64,000 nt of DNA from CSP1-1 sp035620615 (GCA_035620615.1 DASPGM010000006.1:86269-150268); one strand, 5' to 3'; counted from the first letter of the stretch, positions 17,677 to 26,477 are shown. The notes: generated by a model not told the origin, from the letters alone. Made by a program: numbers and translations.

Positions 17677-18088
17677 AGATAATATCGATGAAAAAATTAT
17701 AGAGTTCTTAAAAAATGATTCTAGGGAATCGTTTGTAGATATTGGAAAAAAACTAAAACTATCAGAATCTGCAGTACGAAGAAGAGTAAAAAATTTAGTA
17801 GATAGTGGTACCATTAAAAAATTCACTGTTGAAGTTGGTGAAGGAAATGCAACAAGTGCAATTGTTTTGATTTCAGTGGAATCTTCCATGGACACATCCA
17901 AAGTTTCAACAAAGCTAACCAAACTAGCTGGAGTAAAAACAGTATATGAGATAACAGGCCAGTATGACATTACCGTAATTATTAGTGCGCCAAACATTAA
18001 TGAAATTAATGCGTGCATTGATGCATTACGAAAAATTCCTGGTGTGTCTGATACAAATACAGTGATTATTCTAAGAACTATATCATAA
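17669..18088 (+). CDS. Lrp/AsnC family transcriptional regulator (LysM-like)
   Basis: About 139 residues. An AsnC-type helix-turn-helix occupies residues 1-55 (IDEKIIEFLKNDSRESFVDIGKKL; SESAVRRRVKNLVDSGTIKKF). A RAM ligand-binding domain follows (SVESSMDTSKVSTKLTKLAGV and YDITVIISAPN). The ATG at 17669 overlaps the end of lysJ by 8 bases; an in-frame TTG/CTG extension at 17648 lies within lysJ. In Sulfolobus, LysM is an Lrp-type regulator of the lysine cluster sensing lysine, and its position here suggests the same job. Confidence 0.88.
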   Translation: MHKDNIDEKIIEFLKNDSRESFVDIGKKLKLSESAVRRRVKNLVDSGTIKKFTVEVGEGNATSAIVLISVESSMDTSKVSTKLTKLAGVKTVYEITGQYDITVIISAPNINEINACIDALRKIPGVSDTNTVIILRTIS

Positions 18089-18204
18089 AACGAGATTCGG
18101 ATAATATTTTTTATTATTAACTAAAACAGGATCAAATTATTCATATTTCGACGAAGATAGTACGGATATGTTTATATTCTAAGAATTTAACAACTAAATC
18201 CGCA
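18089..18204 (+). promoter_or_regulatory. Promoter region of the homocitrate synthase operon
   Basis: This 116-base AT-rich gap separates the lysM end from the homocitrate synthase ATG. A TATA-like TGTTTATATTC lies at about 18170-18180, roughly 25-30 bases before the start codon, so the second half of the cluster probably has its own promoter and a short leader. Confidence 0.45.
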
Positions 18205-19380
18205 ATGAATGATCCGAATTACTATGCAGACCTATACAATGCATATGATAAAAAACCAAAAAAGATACGAATCCTAGATAGTACTCTACGGGAAGGTGAA
18301 CAACATCCAGGAGTATCTTTTAGCATCAAACAAAGAATTCAGATTGCATGGATGCTTGATTATTTTGGTGTTGATCAAATTGAAATTTCTCCTATTGTAT
18401 CAAAGGATCATTTTGAATCTACAAAAACGATTATCAAGCAGGGCTTAAAAGCAGATATTGTTTCACATGGAAGGGCATTAAAAGAAGACATCGATATATC
18501 CCTAAAATGTGATGCAAAATGGACTGCGGCTTATTTAGGAATTTCAGATATACATCTAAAAGATAAGTTGAGAATTTCAAGACAAGAAGCACTAAAAAGA
18601 GCTGTAGAAACTGTCGAGTATGCAAAATCTCACGGTCTTAAAATTAGGTTCACTGTAGAAGACGGAAGTAGGGCTGACCCAAAATTTTTACTTCAGGTTT
18701 GTAAAGCTATTAAAGAAGCAGGTGTAGACCGAATTAGCCTTCCAGATACAGTTGGGATTATGAGACCAATTGGAATGTATAATTTTGTACAATCTGTTCG
18801 TAAAGAAATTGATGTTCCGCTAGATGCACATGTTCATAATGACATTGGTTTGGCATTAGCTAATGCATTAGCTGCGTGTGATGCAGGAGCAGATCAAATT
18901 CATACTACTATTGATGGTATTGGAGAAAGAACAGGGATTCCTTCTCTTGCAGAAACTGCAGTAGCATTAACATATTTGTACAAATCTCCTAATGATTTTA
19001 GATTGGATATGTTAATGGATCTTTCAAGACTTATTGAGCAATATACATCAATAAGACCATATGATTCTAAACCAATAGTTGGATCATCTGCATACAAACA
19101 CAAAGCAGGGACTCACTTGGCTGCAATTCTAAAAAATCCAGCAGCATACGAACCTATTCCCCCAAAGATTGTAGGAAATAGAAGAAGAATTGTATTTGGA
19201 GAATTAGCTGGAAAAACTGGAGCAGCCTATCTTATGTCTCTACTAGGACTAAAAAAAGATGCTGAGGGGGCAAAAGAGGTAGCCCTAGGTCTCAAAAACC
19301 TTCGAATGGGTGATTTAATTGAAATTCCACTAGAAGACAGTCTTGAAAGAAAGATAATTAATGACAAGGGAGAAACGTAG
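18205..19380 (+). CDS. Homocitrate synthase
   Basis: A 391-residue DRE-TIM metallolyase. RILDSTLREGEQHPGVSFS has the catalytic Arg and metal-binding Asp. DAHVHNDIGLALANALAA gives the HxH metal ligands, and GAGADQIHTT-like sequence follows (AGADQIHTTIDGIGERTG). The form KHKAGTHLAAIL is typical of homocitrate synthase rather than 2-isopropylmalate synthase. At 391 residues it lacks the IPMS regulatory domain. It condenses acetyl-CoA and 2-oxoglutarate, the first step of the aminoadipate route to lysine. Homoaconitase and homoisocitrate dehydrogenase are not in the window. lysW2 follows after 12 bases. Confidence 0.9.
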   Translation: MNDPNYYADLYNAYDKKPKKIRILDSTLREGEQHPGVSFSIKQRIQIAWMLDYFGVDQIEISPIVSKDHFESTKTIIKQGLKADIVSHGRALKEDIDISLKCDAKWTAAYLGISDIHLKDKLRISRQEALKRAVETVEYAKSHGLKIRFTVEDGSRADPKFLLQVCKAIKEAGVDRISLPDTVGIMRPIGMYNFVQSVRKEIDVPLDAHVHNDIGLALANALAACDAGADQIHTTIDGIGERTGIPSLAETAVALTYLYKSPNDFRLDMLMDLSRLIEQYTSIRPYDSKPIVGSSAYKHKAGTHLAAILKNPAAYEPIPPKIVGNRRRIVFGELAGKTGAAYLMSLLGLKKDAEGAKEVALGLKNLRMGDLIEIPLEDSLERKIINDKGET

Positions 19381-19392
19381 GTAGGAAGCAAT

Positions 19393-19560
19393 ATGACTAA
19401 ATGTCCCGAATGTGATGCAAATATCTCTATTCCAGCAGATGCTTTGGAAGGAGAAATCATAACCTGTCCTGAATGTGGGGCAAGTTTTGAACTAGCTAAA
19501 GGAGCAAGCGGATTTGATCTAAAACCTGCCCAAACAGTGGGAGAGGACTGGGGGCAGTGA
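19393..19560 (+). CDS. lysW: LysW-like amino-group carrier protein, copy 2, ending in Gln
   Basis: A 55-residue homologue of LysW copy 1. Zinc cysteines are C4/C7 and C25/C28 (KCPECDAN; ITCPECGASFELA). The last residues are VGEDWGQ: the terminal codon is CAG (19555-19557) before TGA, not a Glu codon. In characterised LysW the last Glu side chain is the attachment point, so this ending is anomalous. The GTG start of the next ligase overlaps the stop (GTGA), but GAG TGA would preserve that overlap too, so Gln is not forced by gene overlap. It lies 12 bases after homocitrate synthase. Confidence 0.9.
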   Translation: MTKCPECDANISIPADALEGEIITCPECGASFELAKGASGFDLKPAQTVGEDWGQ

Positions 19561-20405
19561 GCCCTGAAATTACTGTTCTTTACGATACCATCCGATGGGA
19601 AGAAAAGGCACTCTTAGAGGCTGGTAATAAAAAGAACGTAAAAATCCAAATGTTAGATTGTAAAAAATTATCATTAGAACTTGACAAAAAACCAGATGAG
19701 TATGGTATAGTTTTGCAAAGATGTGTAAGCTATTATAGAAATTTACACTCAACTGCTGGATTAGAGGGAATGGGAGTAAAGGTAGTAAATTGTCTAAACA
19801 CTGGAATATTTGCTGGCAACAAACTATTTACACATATGCTATTAAAAAAACACGGAATTGCTACTCCTTTTGCAACAGTATCATTTTCTAAAGAGGCTGC
19901 GCTTGAAACTTTAGAAAAACATGGATATCCTCAAGTAATCAAACCAACTGTTGGAAGTTGGGGCAGAATGGTCTCAAAAATTAATGATAGTGATTCAGCA
20001 GAAGGAATTATTGAAAGTAGAGAAAAGATGTATCCAATTTATCAAATTCATTATTTAGAAGAATTTGTTCAAAGGCCACCACGAGACATTAGAGCAATTG
20101 TGGTTGGAGACAAAATAGTAGCTGCAATTTATAGAAGTTCAGGAAATGGTTCCTGGAAAACTAACATGGCATTAGGCGGCATAGCCGAGGAATGTAAGGT
20201 TTCAAAGGAGATGGAAGATATATGTATTAAAGCCAAAAATGCAGTTCAAGGACAAATAGTAGGAGTAGATTTGATGGAAAGTAAAGATAAAGGATTGGTA
20301 ATTCATGAAATTAACAATACGACAGAATACAAAAATACAGTCAGGGTTTGTAAAGTAGATATTCCATCATTGATGATAGAGTATTTAGTAAATTTATCAA
20401 AATAA
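19557..20405 (+). CDS. lysX: LysW-aminoadipate ligase, LysX family, copy 2
   Basis: A 282-residue ATP-grasp ligase starting with GTG that overlaps the lysW2 stop. It parallels copy 1: VLYDTIRWEEKALLEA, CVSYYRNLHSTAGLEGMG, YPQVIKPTVGSWGRMV, RPPRDIRAIVVGD, and VDLMESKDKG...HEINNTTEYKN. The substrate loop YRSSGNGSWKTNMALGGIAEE has the W-x-TN...GG form I associate with LysX, while copy 1 has GFKTNIALGA. Association with homocitrate synthase favours 2-aminoadipate as substrate; this is inference. Confidence 0.85.
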   Translation: MSPEITVLYDTIRWEEKALLEAGNKKNVKIQMLDCKKLSLELDKKPDEYGIVLQRCVSYYRNLHSTAGLEGMGVKVVNCLNTGIFAGNKLFTHMLLKKHGIATPFATVSFSKEAALETLEKHGYPQVIKPTVGSWGRMVSKINDSDSAEGIIESREKMYPIYQIHYLEEFVQRPPRDIRAIVVGDKIVAAIYRSSGNGSWKTNMALGGIAEECKVSKEMEDICIKAKNAVQGQIVGVDLMESKDKGLVIHEINNTTEYKNTVRVCKVDIPSLMIEYLVNLSK

Positions 20406-20408
20406 GAA

Positions 20409-21533
20409 ATGAACACTTCTTTTACAGTCACCCCAAGATTTTGTATAAAGATGTTAGAAAAGGCACTTAGACTATACACGCCTTCTCTAAGCGAAAAACC
20501 AATGGCAGATTTTCTTGCAGACAAATGCGATGATCTAAGTTTTGATGATATTCGGATTGACGAGGTAGGTAACATAATAGCAACAAAGGGTTCTGGACTA
20601 CCAAGAATTCTTTTGTGCGGTCATATGGATACTGTGCCTGGAAAAATTAAGGTAAGAAAAGAGGGAGATTGGCTATACGGTCGTGGGGCTTCTGATGCAA
20701 AAACTCCACTAATGGCAATGCTGTTTGCTGCGGCATCCATTCAAAACAATAGTGGAACTGTAATTTTTGTTGGTGCTGTTGACGAGGAAGGAAATGCAAC
20801 TGGAATAAAAAATCTTGTAAAAAGTAAGCTAGACATTGATTATGCAATATTTGGGGAGCCAAGCGGAATCAAACAAGTAACTATTGCATATAAAGGACGA
20901 ATTGCAATTAATCTAAAAATTAATGTTGGAAATAGTTCACATGCAAGTGCTCCATGGCTTTCAAAAAATGCAATTGAGGAATCTCTGATATTTACAAGTG
21001 AATTAAAAAAAGTCTTAGAATCAGGACAAGAAAATAAGAAAAAAGGAATGCTACTAACTGCAACTGTTACCGAGATAAAAGGTGGAACAAGTCACAATGT
21101 TACTCCAAAAGAATGTGACGTGGTCATGGATATTAGGATTCCAGTTGATATGAATTGTAAAATGGTTGAAGAAAAAATTTCAACTGTAATACAGGAAATT
21201 TCAAAAAAACAAAAAGTAGAAGCATTTCATTCTATACTAGATGAGACAGAACCCTTTGAAGCTCCCCATAATTCTCCTCTTGTGAGAGCATTTACTTTGG
21301 GCATTATGGATGTAGAACATTCTAGACCTACATTAATTAGAAAAACTGGAACAGGAGACATGAATGTAATTGGCAATCAACTCAAGATCCCAGTGGTAAC
21401 TTATGGACCTGGAGACCCACATGCATCTCACACTATTGATGAAAAAGTATCCATTGATGAATACCTTCGAGGAATCGAGGTCTTAAAAAAGACTTTACAG
21501 CATTTAAAAAGACTACACGATAGAACAAAATAA
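20409..21533 (+). CDS. lysK: LysW-lysine/LysW-ornithine hydrolase (LysK), M20 peptidase family
   Basis: A 374-residue M20-type zinc hydrolase. LLCGHMDTVPGKIKVRKEG carries the first metal His and Asp, and YGRGASDAKTPLMAML the bridging Asp. VGAVDEEGNATG has the general-base Glu, and DPHASHTIDEKVSI the C-terminal metal His. It releases lysine or ornithine from the LysW C-terminus, ending both pathways. It follows lysX by 3 bases, and its stop overlaps the dph5 start (TAATG). Confidence 0.93.
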   Translation: MNTSFTVTPRFCIKMLEKALRLYTPSLSEKPMADFLADKCDDLSFDDIRIDEVGNIIATKGSGLPRILLCGHMDTVPGKIKVRKEGDWLYGRGASDAKTPLMAMLFAAASIQNNSGTVIFVGAVDEEGNATGIKNLVKSKLDIDYAIFGEPSGIKQVTIAYKGRIAINLKINVGNSSHASAPWLSKNAIEESLIFTSELKKVLESGQENKKKGMLLTATVTEIKGGTSHNVTPKECDVVMDIRIPVDMNCKMVEEKISTVIQEISKKQKVEAFHSILDETEPFEAPHNSPLVRAFTLGIMDVEHSRPTLIRKTGTGDMNVIGNQLKIPVVTYGPGDPHASHTIDEKVSIDEYLRGIEVLKKTLQHLKRLHDRTK

Positions 21534-22570
21534 TGCTAGGTTTTGTAGGTCTAGGAATATCTGGAATAGATTCAATTTCTATTAAAAACCAAAAATTAAT
21601 TGAAGATGCAGATATTGTATATCTTGAACAGTTTACTAGTCCAATTAGTAAATTAGAATTAAACAAACTCAAAAAAATTGTAAAAGGTGAATTTAAAATT
21701 GGAAAAAGATGGCTTGTTGAAGACGGAAAGGAAATACTAAAGCATTCAAAGAAAAAAAAGGTGTTACTCCTTACTTATGGAGATCCTTTTATTGCTACAA
21801 CACATATTGAATTGCGAACAAGGGCGATAAAGGAAAAAATAAAAACATTTTCTATCCATGCTGCGTCTTCAATAACATCACTTGTTGGAGAATGTGGACT
21901 ACACTATTACAAAGTTGGCCGAATTGTTACAGTTATGAATGACATAAAATCAATGACTACGCCATATTATGCAATATACAATAATGCATTATCTGGACAT
22001 CACACTTTACTTTTATTAGAATATAATCAAGATGCAGAATTTTTTTTCGAACCACTTGAGGCACTTTCAGATTTATTAAAAACTGAAAAAGAACAAAAAC
22101 GTAAAGTGATTTTGCCTTCTACTTTTGCAATCATTGCTTCTCGCATAGGATTCAAAAATCAAGCAATTACTGCTGGAAAGATTTCAAATCTATTGAAAAA
22201 AAAAATAGGAGAGCCGCCTCACTCTATAATTATTCCAGGAAATCTTCATTTTACTGAATCAGATGCATTGCAGGCATTGGCCGAATGCATTGATGCACCT
22301 TTTGATAATACAAAAAATATAAAAAAAATTGCAAATCAAATGCTTGAAAAGTACGTTCCAATGGTAAGAAAGGCCTTGGAGGAGATTAGTCCTCTTTATC
22401 AAAATTCAAAGGAATTTCAAGAAGTTCTTGAAAATGCTGATTTGTATATTAGAGATGCAGAGAAATTTCTTGAAGAAGGCAAAGACGAAGTAGCGATATT
22501 AAGCATAGGTTATGCAGATGGACTAGTTGATGCTTTACGTATTGCAAAGGGGCTTGAACCAAGAAGCTAG
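21533..22570 (+). CDS. dph5: Diphthine synthase (Dph5)
   Basis: A 345-residue tetrapyrrole-methylase-fold enzyme. It opens MLGFVGLGISGIDSISIKN, then DIVYLEQFTSP and LLLTYGDPFIATTHIELRTRA (the GDPF/AT motif of Dph5), and IHAASSITSLVGECGLHYYK. It methylates the modified histidine of elongation factor 2 with AdoMet. Family members are about 265 residues; here some 80 extra C-terminal residues form a helical tail (LYQNSKEFQEVLENADLYIRD...) that may contribute another function. It is coupled to lysK. Confidence 0.9.
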   Translation: MLGFVGLGISGIDSISIKNQKLIEDADIVYLEQFTSPISKLELNKLKKIVKGEFKIGKRWLVEDGKEILKHSKKKKVLLLTYGDPFIATTHIELRTRAIKEKIKTFSIHAASSITSLVGECGLHYYKVGRIVTVMNDIKSMTTPYYAIYNNALSGHHTLLLLEYNQDAEFFFEPLEALSDLLKTEKEQKRKVILPSTFAIIASRIGFKNQAITAGKISNLLKKKIGEPPHSIIIPGNLHFTESDALQALAECIDAPFDNTKNIKKIANQMLEKYVPMVRKALEEISPLYQNSKEFQEVLENADLYIRDAEKFLEEGKDEVAILSIGYADGLVDALRIAKGLEPRS

Positions 22571-22615
22571 TCTCTAGCGATGAATTAAAAAAGAGAGGGA
22601 ATGGTAAAGTAATAA

Positions 22616-23233
22616 TTGGATACATTAGACAATATCATTTTATCATCTATGTTTGTTGCAACTTTATCTAATGAAAATGCCATAGAAATTATTAAGAAAA
22701 AAAATTTCTTACCTGAAGATTATATTATTTCGAGGATTGAGCATCTTATAAAAAATGGGCTAGTAGAGTCTGATAAAAAAACATTAACAGATGTAGGCAG
22801 AACTTCTTTGAGAGTAGTGTTAGCTGGAGGAGTATTTGATATAATTCATCCAGGTCATATATATACACTTAATTCTGCAAAATCTTTAGGTGATGTACTA
22901 ATTGTTGTAGTAGCTACAGATAAGACTGCACAAAAAATGAAAAACAGAACTCCACTACATAATCAATTACAAAGAAAAATGCTGGTAAACTCTTTGTCAA
23001 TGGTGGATCTTTGCTTAATTGGACATGAGGGAGATATTTTTAAGACAGTAGAGTTGATTAGGCCAGAAATTATTGCACTTGGCTATGATCAAGTTCATCA
23101 AGAGAAGTTCATTACAGATGGTTGTAGTAAATTAAATTTAGAAGTTAAAGTGGCTCGATTACAGTCACCAAATCCAGAGATATCAAGCTCAAAAATAGAA
23201 GAAAAATATGGAGAAAATATTCATGATATTTAG
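22616..23233 (+). CDS. FAD synthetase-like cytidylyltransferase (RibL) with N-terminal winged helix
   Basis: A 205-residue protein starting at TTG. Residues 1-65 form a winged-helix-like segment (PEDYIISRIEHLIKNGLVESD; LTDVGRTSLR). Residues 68-200 are a nucleotidyltransferase: VVLAGGVFDIIHPGHIYTL has the HxGH motif, and the C-terminal EISSSKIEEKY matches the ISS(S/T)KI motif. In archaea such enzymes (RibL) make FAD from FMN and ATP. The convergent neighbour is a CTP-dependent riboflavin kinase, which supports a flavin role. Glycerol-3-phosphate cytidylyltransferase is the alternative. Confidence 0.82.
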   Translation: MDTLDNIILSSMFVATLSNENAIEIIKKKNFLPEDYIISRIEHLIKNGLVESDKKTLTDVGRTSLRVVLAGGVFDIIHPGHIYTLNSAKSLGDVLIVVVATDKTAQKMKNRTPLHNQLQRKMLVNSLSMVDLCLIGHEGDIFKTVELIRPEIIALGYDQVHQEKFITDGCSKLNLEVKVARLQSPNPEISSSKIEEKYGENIHDI

Positions 23234-23257
23234 ATTTTTTTTAGAACAATTGATTTT

Positions 23258-23941
23258 TTAATTTTTTATAGGAATGCGAATTGTTAATTTTGAATTATCC
23301 TCTAGTTTTTCAGTTTTTCTAATGTTTGTTTTTGAAATTAATTCAATTATTGAATCATCATGATGTGTTCTTTCTAGAATTATTAATTCACAGCTAATTG
23401 AGTTGTTAAGTTTGCCATGAAAACATTTCACCCAGCCATAAGTTCTCTTGCTATCACAGAACCCCTTAATGAGAACTCCATTTAGAGTACGAAATTGTTG
23501 TGCTGCTTCAATGTACTCTTTCTTATGTAACTTTACATTCAATGTTCCAGGAAAAGGAATGTAGTTTATTTTTGATTTGAATTGTTTTGTATATCCTTTA
23601 AGTGACATGTAATATGCTCCTTCACCCATTCCGCTTACTAGAGTTCCTTTTAGCTCGATAAAAGATGGAACAGAATTCAAGCTTGATTTTAGAATAGATG
23701 ACAACTTTACCATTTCAGAATATCCTTTTGATGTAATTTTTACAGAAAATTTTCTACCATTCATAATTCGTTCGATGAATCCATCCTCCTCTAATTCTCG
23801 AAGATGTTTTGATGCAGATTGCTGAGATTTATTGATGCTTTTTCCTAAAGATGAAGTAGTTATTGATACAAAATTATGCCTAGCACCTTGAGAAATTAAT
23901 TTGGTTAGTGTTAGTATGTGCTGAACCTTGAGTTCTGTCAT
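23258..23941 (-). CDS. ribK: CTP-dependent riboflavin kinase (RibK) with N-terminal HTH
   Basis: A 227-residue protein. Residues 1-90 are a MarR-like winged helix (SLGKSINKSQQSASKHLRELEEDGFIERI). Residues 97-225 are the archaeal riboflavin kinase domain: GTLVSGMGEGAYYMSLKGY, then INYIPFPGTLNVKL and RTYGWVKCF. The family phosphorylates riboflavin to FMN using CTP. HTH-RibK fusions can also act as riboflavin-operon repressors (RbkR) in some archaea, so this may be both enzyme and regulator. It lies 5 bases downstream of dnaG and ends 24 bases from the RibL-like gene. Confidence 0.9.
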   Translation of the reverse strand: MTELKVQHILTLTKLISQGARHNFVSITTSSLGKSINKSQQSASKHLRELEEDGFIERIMNGRKFSVKITSKGYSEMVKLSSILKSSLNSVPSFIELKGTLVSGMGEGAYYMSLKGYTKQFKSKINYIPFPGTLNVKLHKKEYIEAAQQFRTLNGVLIKGFCDSKRTYGWVKCFHGKLNNSISCELIILERTHHDDSIIELISKTNIRKTEKLEDNSKLTIRIPIKN

Positions 23942-23946
23942 GGAGT

Positions 23947-25089
23947 CTAGGCAATACCAAGTTCAGCAAAGGTTTTGAGTTTTAATCCATCGTTGCTAAC
24001 AAGTTTAGCAACACGATGACCTACAACACATTCAACACCTGCTTGTTTTGCACCATCAAGTAAGCGTTGGGTAATAATACCATCCAAAACAAGATATTTT
24101 ATTCCAGATTGAGTTGACAGTTTGTCAACAACCTCACTGATAGGAACCTTGAAAATTTCTTTTTGGTTAGAGTCTATTGCTACTGCCTCAAGGCTTTCAT
24201 TTAAATTTGGATAAACTTTGCTTGCGAGTTCTGCAAGAGGTTTATCGTCAGGATCATTCATTGCGGGTTTTGAGACTTGCTTGTTCATTTCTGCTGCAGT
24301 ATCTTTGAGAATATCATCAATTTGCTGTGGAGTTAGCTCCTCTACCTCAACACCTGTAGGGGCTCTATGTTCTACATCAATGTGGACAAGAGACTTGAGT
24401 TCTTTTAAAATAAATCCACCTGCTCTATCTCCATCTAAAAAGGCTACAACTTTTTCTTTCTTATCACAGAGATCCTTAATTGATTCATCAATTTTTGCGC
24501 CCTCGATTGCTAAAGCATTGTCATATCCAGCTCGAAGCAAGTTAATAACATCGGCTCTGCCCTCAACTAGAATAATCCATGGAGAATCAAATACTCCATC
24601 ACTACACGGCAATTTTTCTTTTCCATAAGTTGCTAGCTTTCCAGTGTCTCCTTCATGAACATCTTTTAGCATTGAATCGCCTTCGCTAACTGACTTTGTA
24701 GACCACTTTTGTTTGATTTCTTTTGCGCGTTTAACAATATCTCCTTTTTTTGATGCTCGTATATCATCAATTGAATCTAATGCAAATTTACAATCAAACG
24801 GACCAACTTTATCAATACTTTCAATTGCAGCTGCAATTAACGCGCAAGTATCAATGTCTGTACTCATTGGAAGTAAAGCGTTACCTTTAGTTGTGTTAGT
24901 TGATGACGAAGTATTTACTTCAATTCGACCAACTTTAGATACTCTCTGAAGCTCGTTTAGATTCATCTCTGGGCCTAACAATCCTTCCGTTTGGCCAAAG
25001 ATAGCTCCGATTATATCTGCTCTTTCAACGAGCCCATCAACATCGAAGGATAGTTTAACATGATATTTGACAATTCCTGACTGAGGCAA
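23947..25089 (-). CDS. dnaG: Archaeal DnaG-like primase
   Basis: A 380-residue protein with the archaeal DnaG opening GIVKYHVKLSFDVDGLVERADIIGAIFGQTEGLLG. A Toprim domain follows near residue 170: ILVEGRADVINLLRAGYDN with the metal-binding Glu, and VVAFLDGDRAGG with the DxD-like acidic pair. The C-terminal half matches archaeal DnaG, which is an exosome-associated poly(A)-tailing/RNA-binding factor and weak primase. ribK follows on the same strand. Confidence 0.94.
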   Translation of the reverse strand: MPQSGIVKYHVKLSFDVDGLVERADIIGAIFGQTEGLLGPEMNLNELQRVSKVGRIEVNTSSSTNTTKGNALLPMSTDIDTCALIAAAIESIDKVGPFDCKFALDSIDDIRASKKGDIVKRAKEIKQKWSTKSVSEGDSMLKDVHEGDTGKLATYGKEKLPCSDGVFDSPWIILVEGRADVINLLRAGYDNALAIEGAKIDESIKDLCDKKEKVVAFLDGDRAGGFILKELKSLVHIDVEHRAPTGVEVEELTPQQIDDILKDTAAEMNKQVSKPAMNDPDDKPLAELASKVYPNLNESLEAVAIDSNQKEIFKVPISEVVDKLSTQSGIKYLVLDGIITQRLLDGAKQAGVECVVGHRVAKLVSNDGLKLKTFAELGIA

Positions 25090-25242
25090 TACATTTTCTC
25101 CTTAATAATCAACTATCCAATATTTTTTTTTCAAGGATATAAGTGCTTATCAGAAAAAATTGTACACCTAAAATGAAACCAAAAATTTTGAATCGACTAT
25201 AGTATACACTAAAGATATTCAAAAATTGTAAAAATATAGTCT

Positions 25243-25593
25243 TTATTCGGTACTAAAAGAACTACCACAAGAGCACGATTTTTTTACGTTTGGATTGTTT
25301 ATTTTAAATCCAGAACCCATAAGGCTTTCAATATAATCAACGTTTGCTCCCTTTAGATGGTCTTGGCTGTAACTATCAATGAGTAGTTTTACACCATTTT
25401 CTTCAATGACGGTATCGTCCTCTTCTGGTTTTGTTTCAAAACCCATTCCATATGATAGACCAGAACATCCCCCTCCTTGAACATAGACTCTAAGGTATTC
25501 AGGGTGTTCAGCTTCTTCTTTCATAAATTCTTGAATTTTTTCGGCTGCTTTTTGAGTAACGGTTACCAGTTTCTCAGTTTGTTCAGTTGCCAT
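25243..25593 (-). CDS. A-type iron-sulfur cluster carrier (HesB/IscA family)
   Basis: A 116-residue protein. The three cysteines of the A-type carrier are present: GGGCSGLSYG in the middle and the C-terminal SCSCGSSF. VTQKAAEKIQEFMKEE and YLRVYVQGGGCSG match the IscA/ErpA fold. These proteins hold or transfer Fe-S clusters to apo-enzymes. It stands alone between dnaG and the carbon-fixation genes. Confidence 0.93.
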   Translation of the reverse strand: MATEQTEKLVTVTQKAAEKIQEFMKEEAEHPEYLRVYVQGGGCSGLSYGMGFETKPEEDDTVIEENGVKLLIDSYSQDHLKGANVDYIESLMGSGFKINNPNVKKSCSCGSSFSTE

Positions 25594-25683
25594 AAATTAA
25601 AAATGTCGTTACTAATTATAATAAGCTTTTCATACCCAACCTAGTAGTATTTCAATAAATTAAGATAAAAAATTAGGAAGAGC

Positions 25684-26445
25684 TTATTTTTTTGATTTAT
25701 TTACAAATGCAGTCATTCGTTCTTCTCGATCTGGATGAGTAAAACAATTTCTCCATGCCAAAAGTTCAATTCCAAGACCCGTATCAAGATCTGCGTTTCT
25801 TCCTTTGTTCATGGCAGCTTTTGACATTCTTACAGCAATTGCAGAGTTTCCAGCTATTGATTTTGCCATCTTCAATGTTTCATCCATTAAAGCTGAAAGT
25901 TCGACCACTTGGTTTACCAAGCCAATTTCTTTTGCTTCATCAGCTTTTATCATCTTGCCAGTGTAGACTAGCTCCTTTGCTTTTGCAATTCCAACTATTC
26001 TCATTAATCTCTGGGTACCTCCCCAACCAGGGGGAATTCCAATGGTAACTTCAGGCTGACCCATCTTTGCAGTATTTGCAGCAATTCTAATATCACAAGA
26101 CATTGCAAGCTCACATCCACCACCTAATGCAAATCCGTTAACAGCTGCAATTGTTGGTTGTTTTACATTTTCAACTGTTGCAGTTACAAGTTGACCAAGT
26201 TTAGCATACTCTTCAGATTCATCAGGAGAAATTTTAGACATGTATTCAATGTCCGCTCCTGCAGAAAACGCTTTGTCACCTTCACCAGTTAAAATAATTA
26301 CTTTAACAGAATCATCCCTACCGAGATTTTCAAAAACATTCACTAGTTCTTTGGCTGCATCCATATTCATTGCATTAAGCTTATCAGGCCTGTTAATTTT
26401 GACGGTACAAATGCCATCAGATTTTGAGGTAGTTACTAGAGTCAT
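25684..26445 (-). CDS. Enoyl-CoA hydratase; probable 3-hydroxypropionyl-CoA dehydratase/crotonyl-CoA hydratase
   Basis: A 253-residue crotonase-fold enzyme. The oxyanion-hole motif is AFSAGADIEYM. The first catalytic Glu lies in ALGGGCELAMSCDIRIA and the second in GQPEVTIGIPPGWGGTQRL. Directly upstream on the same strand is an ADP-forming acyl-CoA synthetase. In Nitrosopumilus maritimus such neighbours are the dehydratase and the 3-hydroxypropionyl-CoA synthetase of the 3HP/4HB cycle, so I infer that role. Sequence alone only supports a crotonase-family hydratase. Confidence 0.88.
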   Translation of the reverse strand: MTLVTTSKSDGICTVKINRPDKLNAMNMDAAKELVNVFENLGRDDSVKVIILTGEGDKAFSAGADIEYMSKISPDESEEYAKLGQLVTATVENVKQPTIAAVNGFALGGGCELAMSCDIRIAANTAKMGQPEVTIGIPPGWGGTQRLMRIVGIAKAKELVYTGKMIKADEAKEIGLVNQVVELSALMDETLKMAKSIAGNSAIAVRMSKAAMNKGRNADLDTGLGIELLAWRNCFTHPDREERMTAFVNKSKK

Positions 26446-26477
26446 AATCTTATTCGAATTTTTGAGTGACTTAAATG

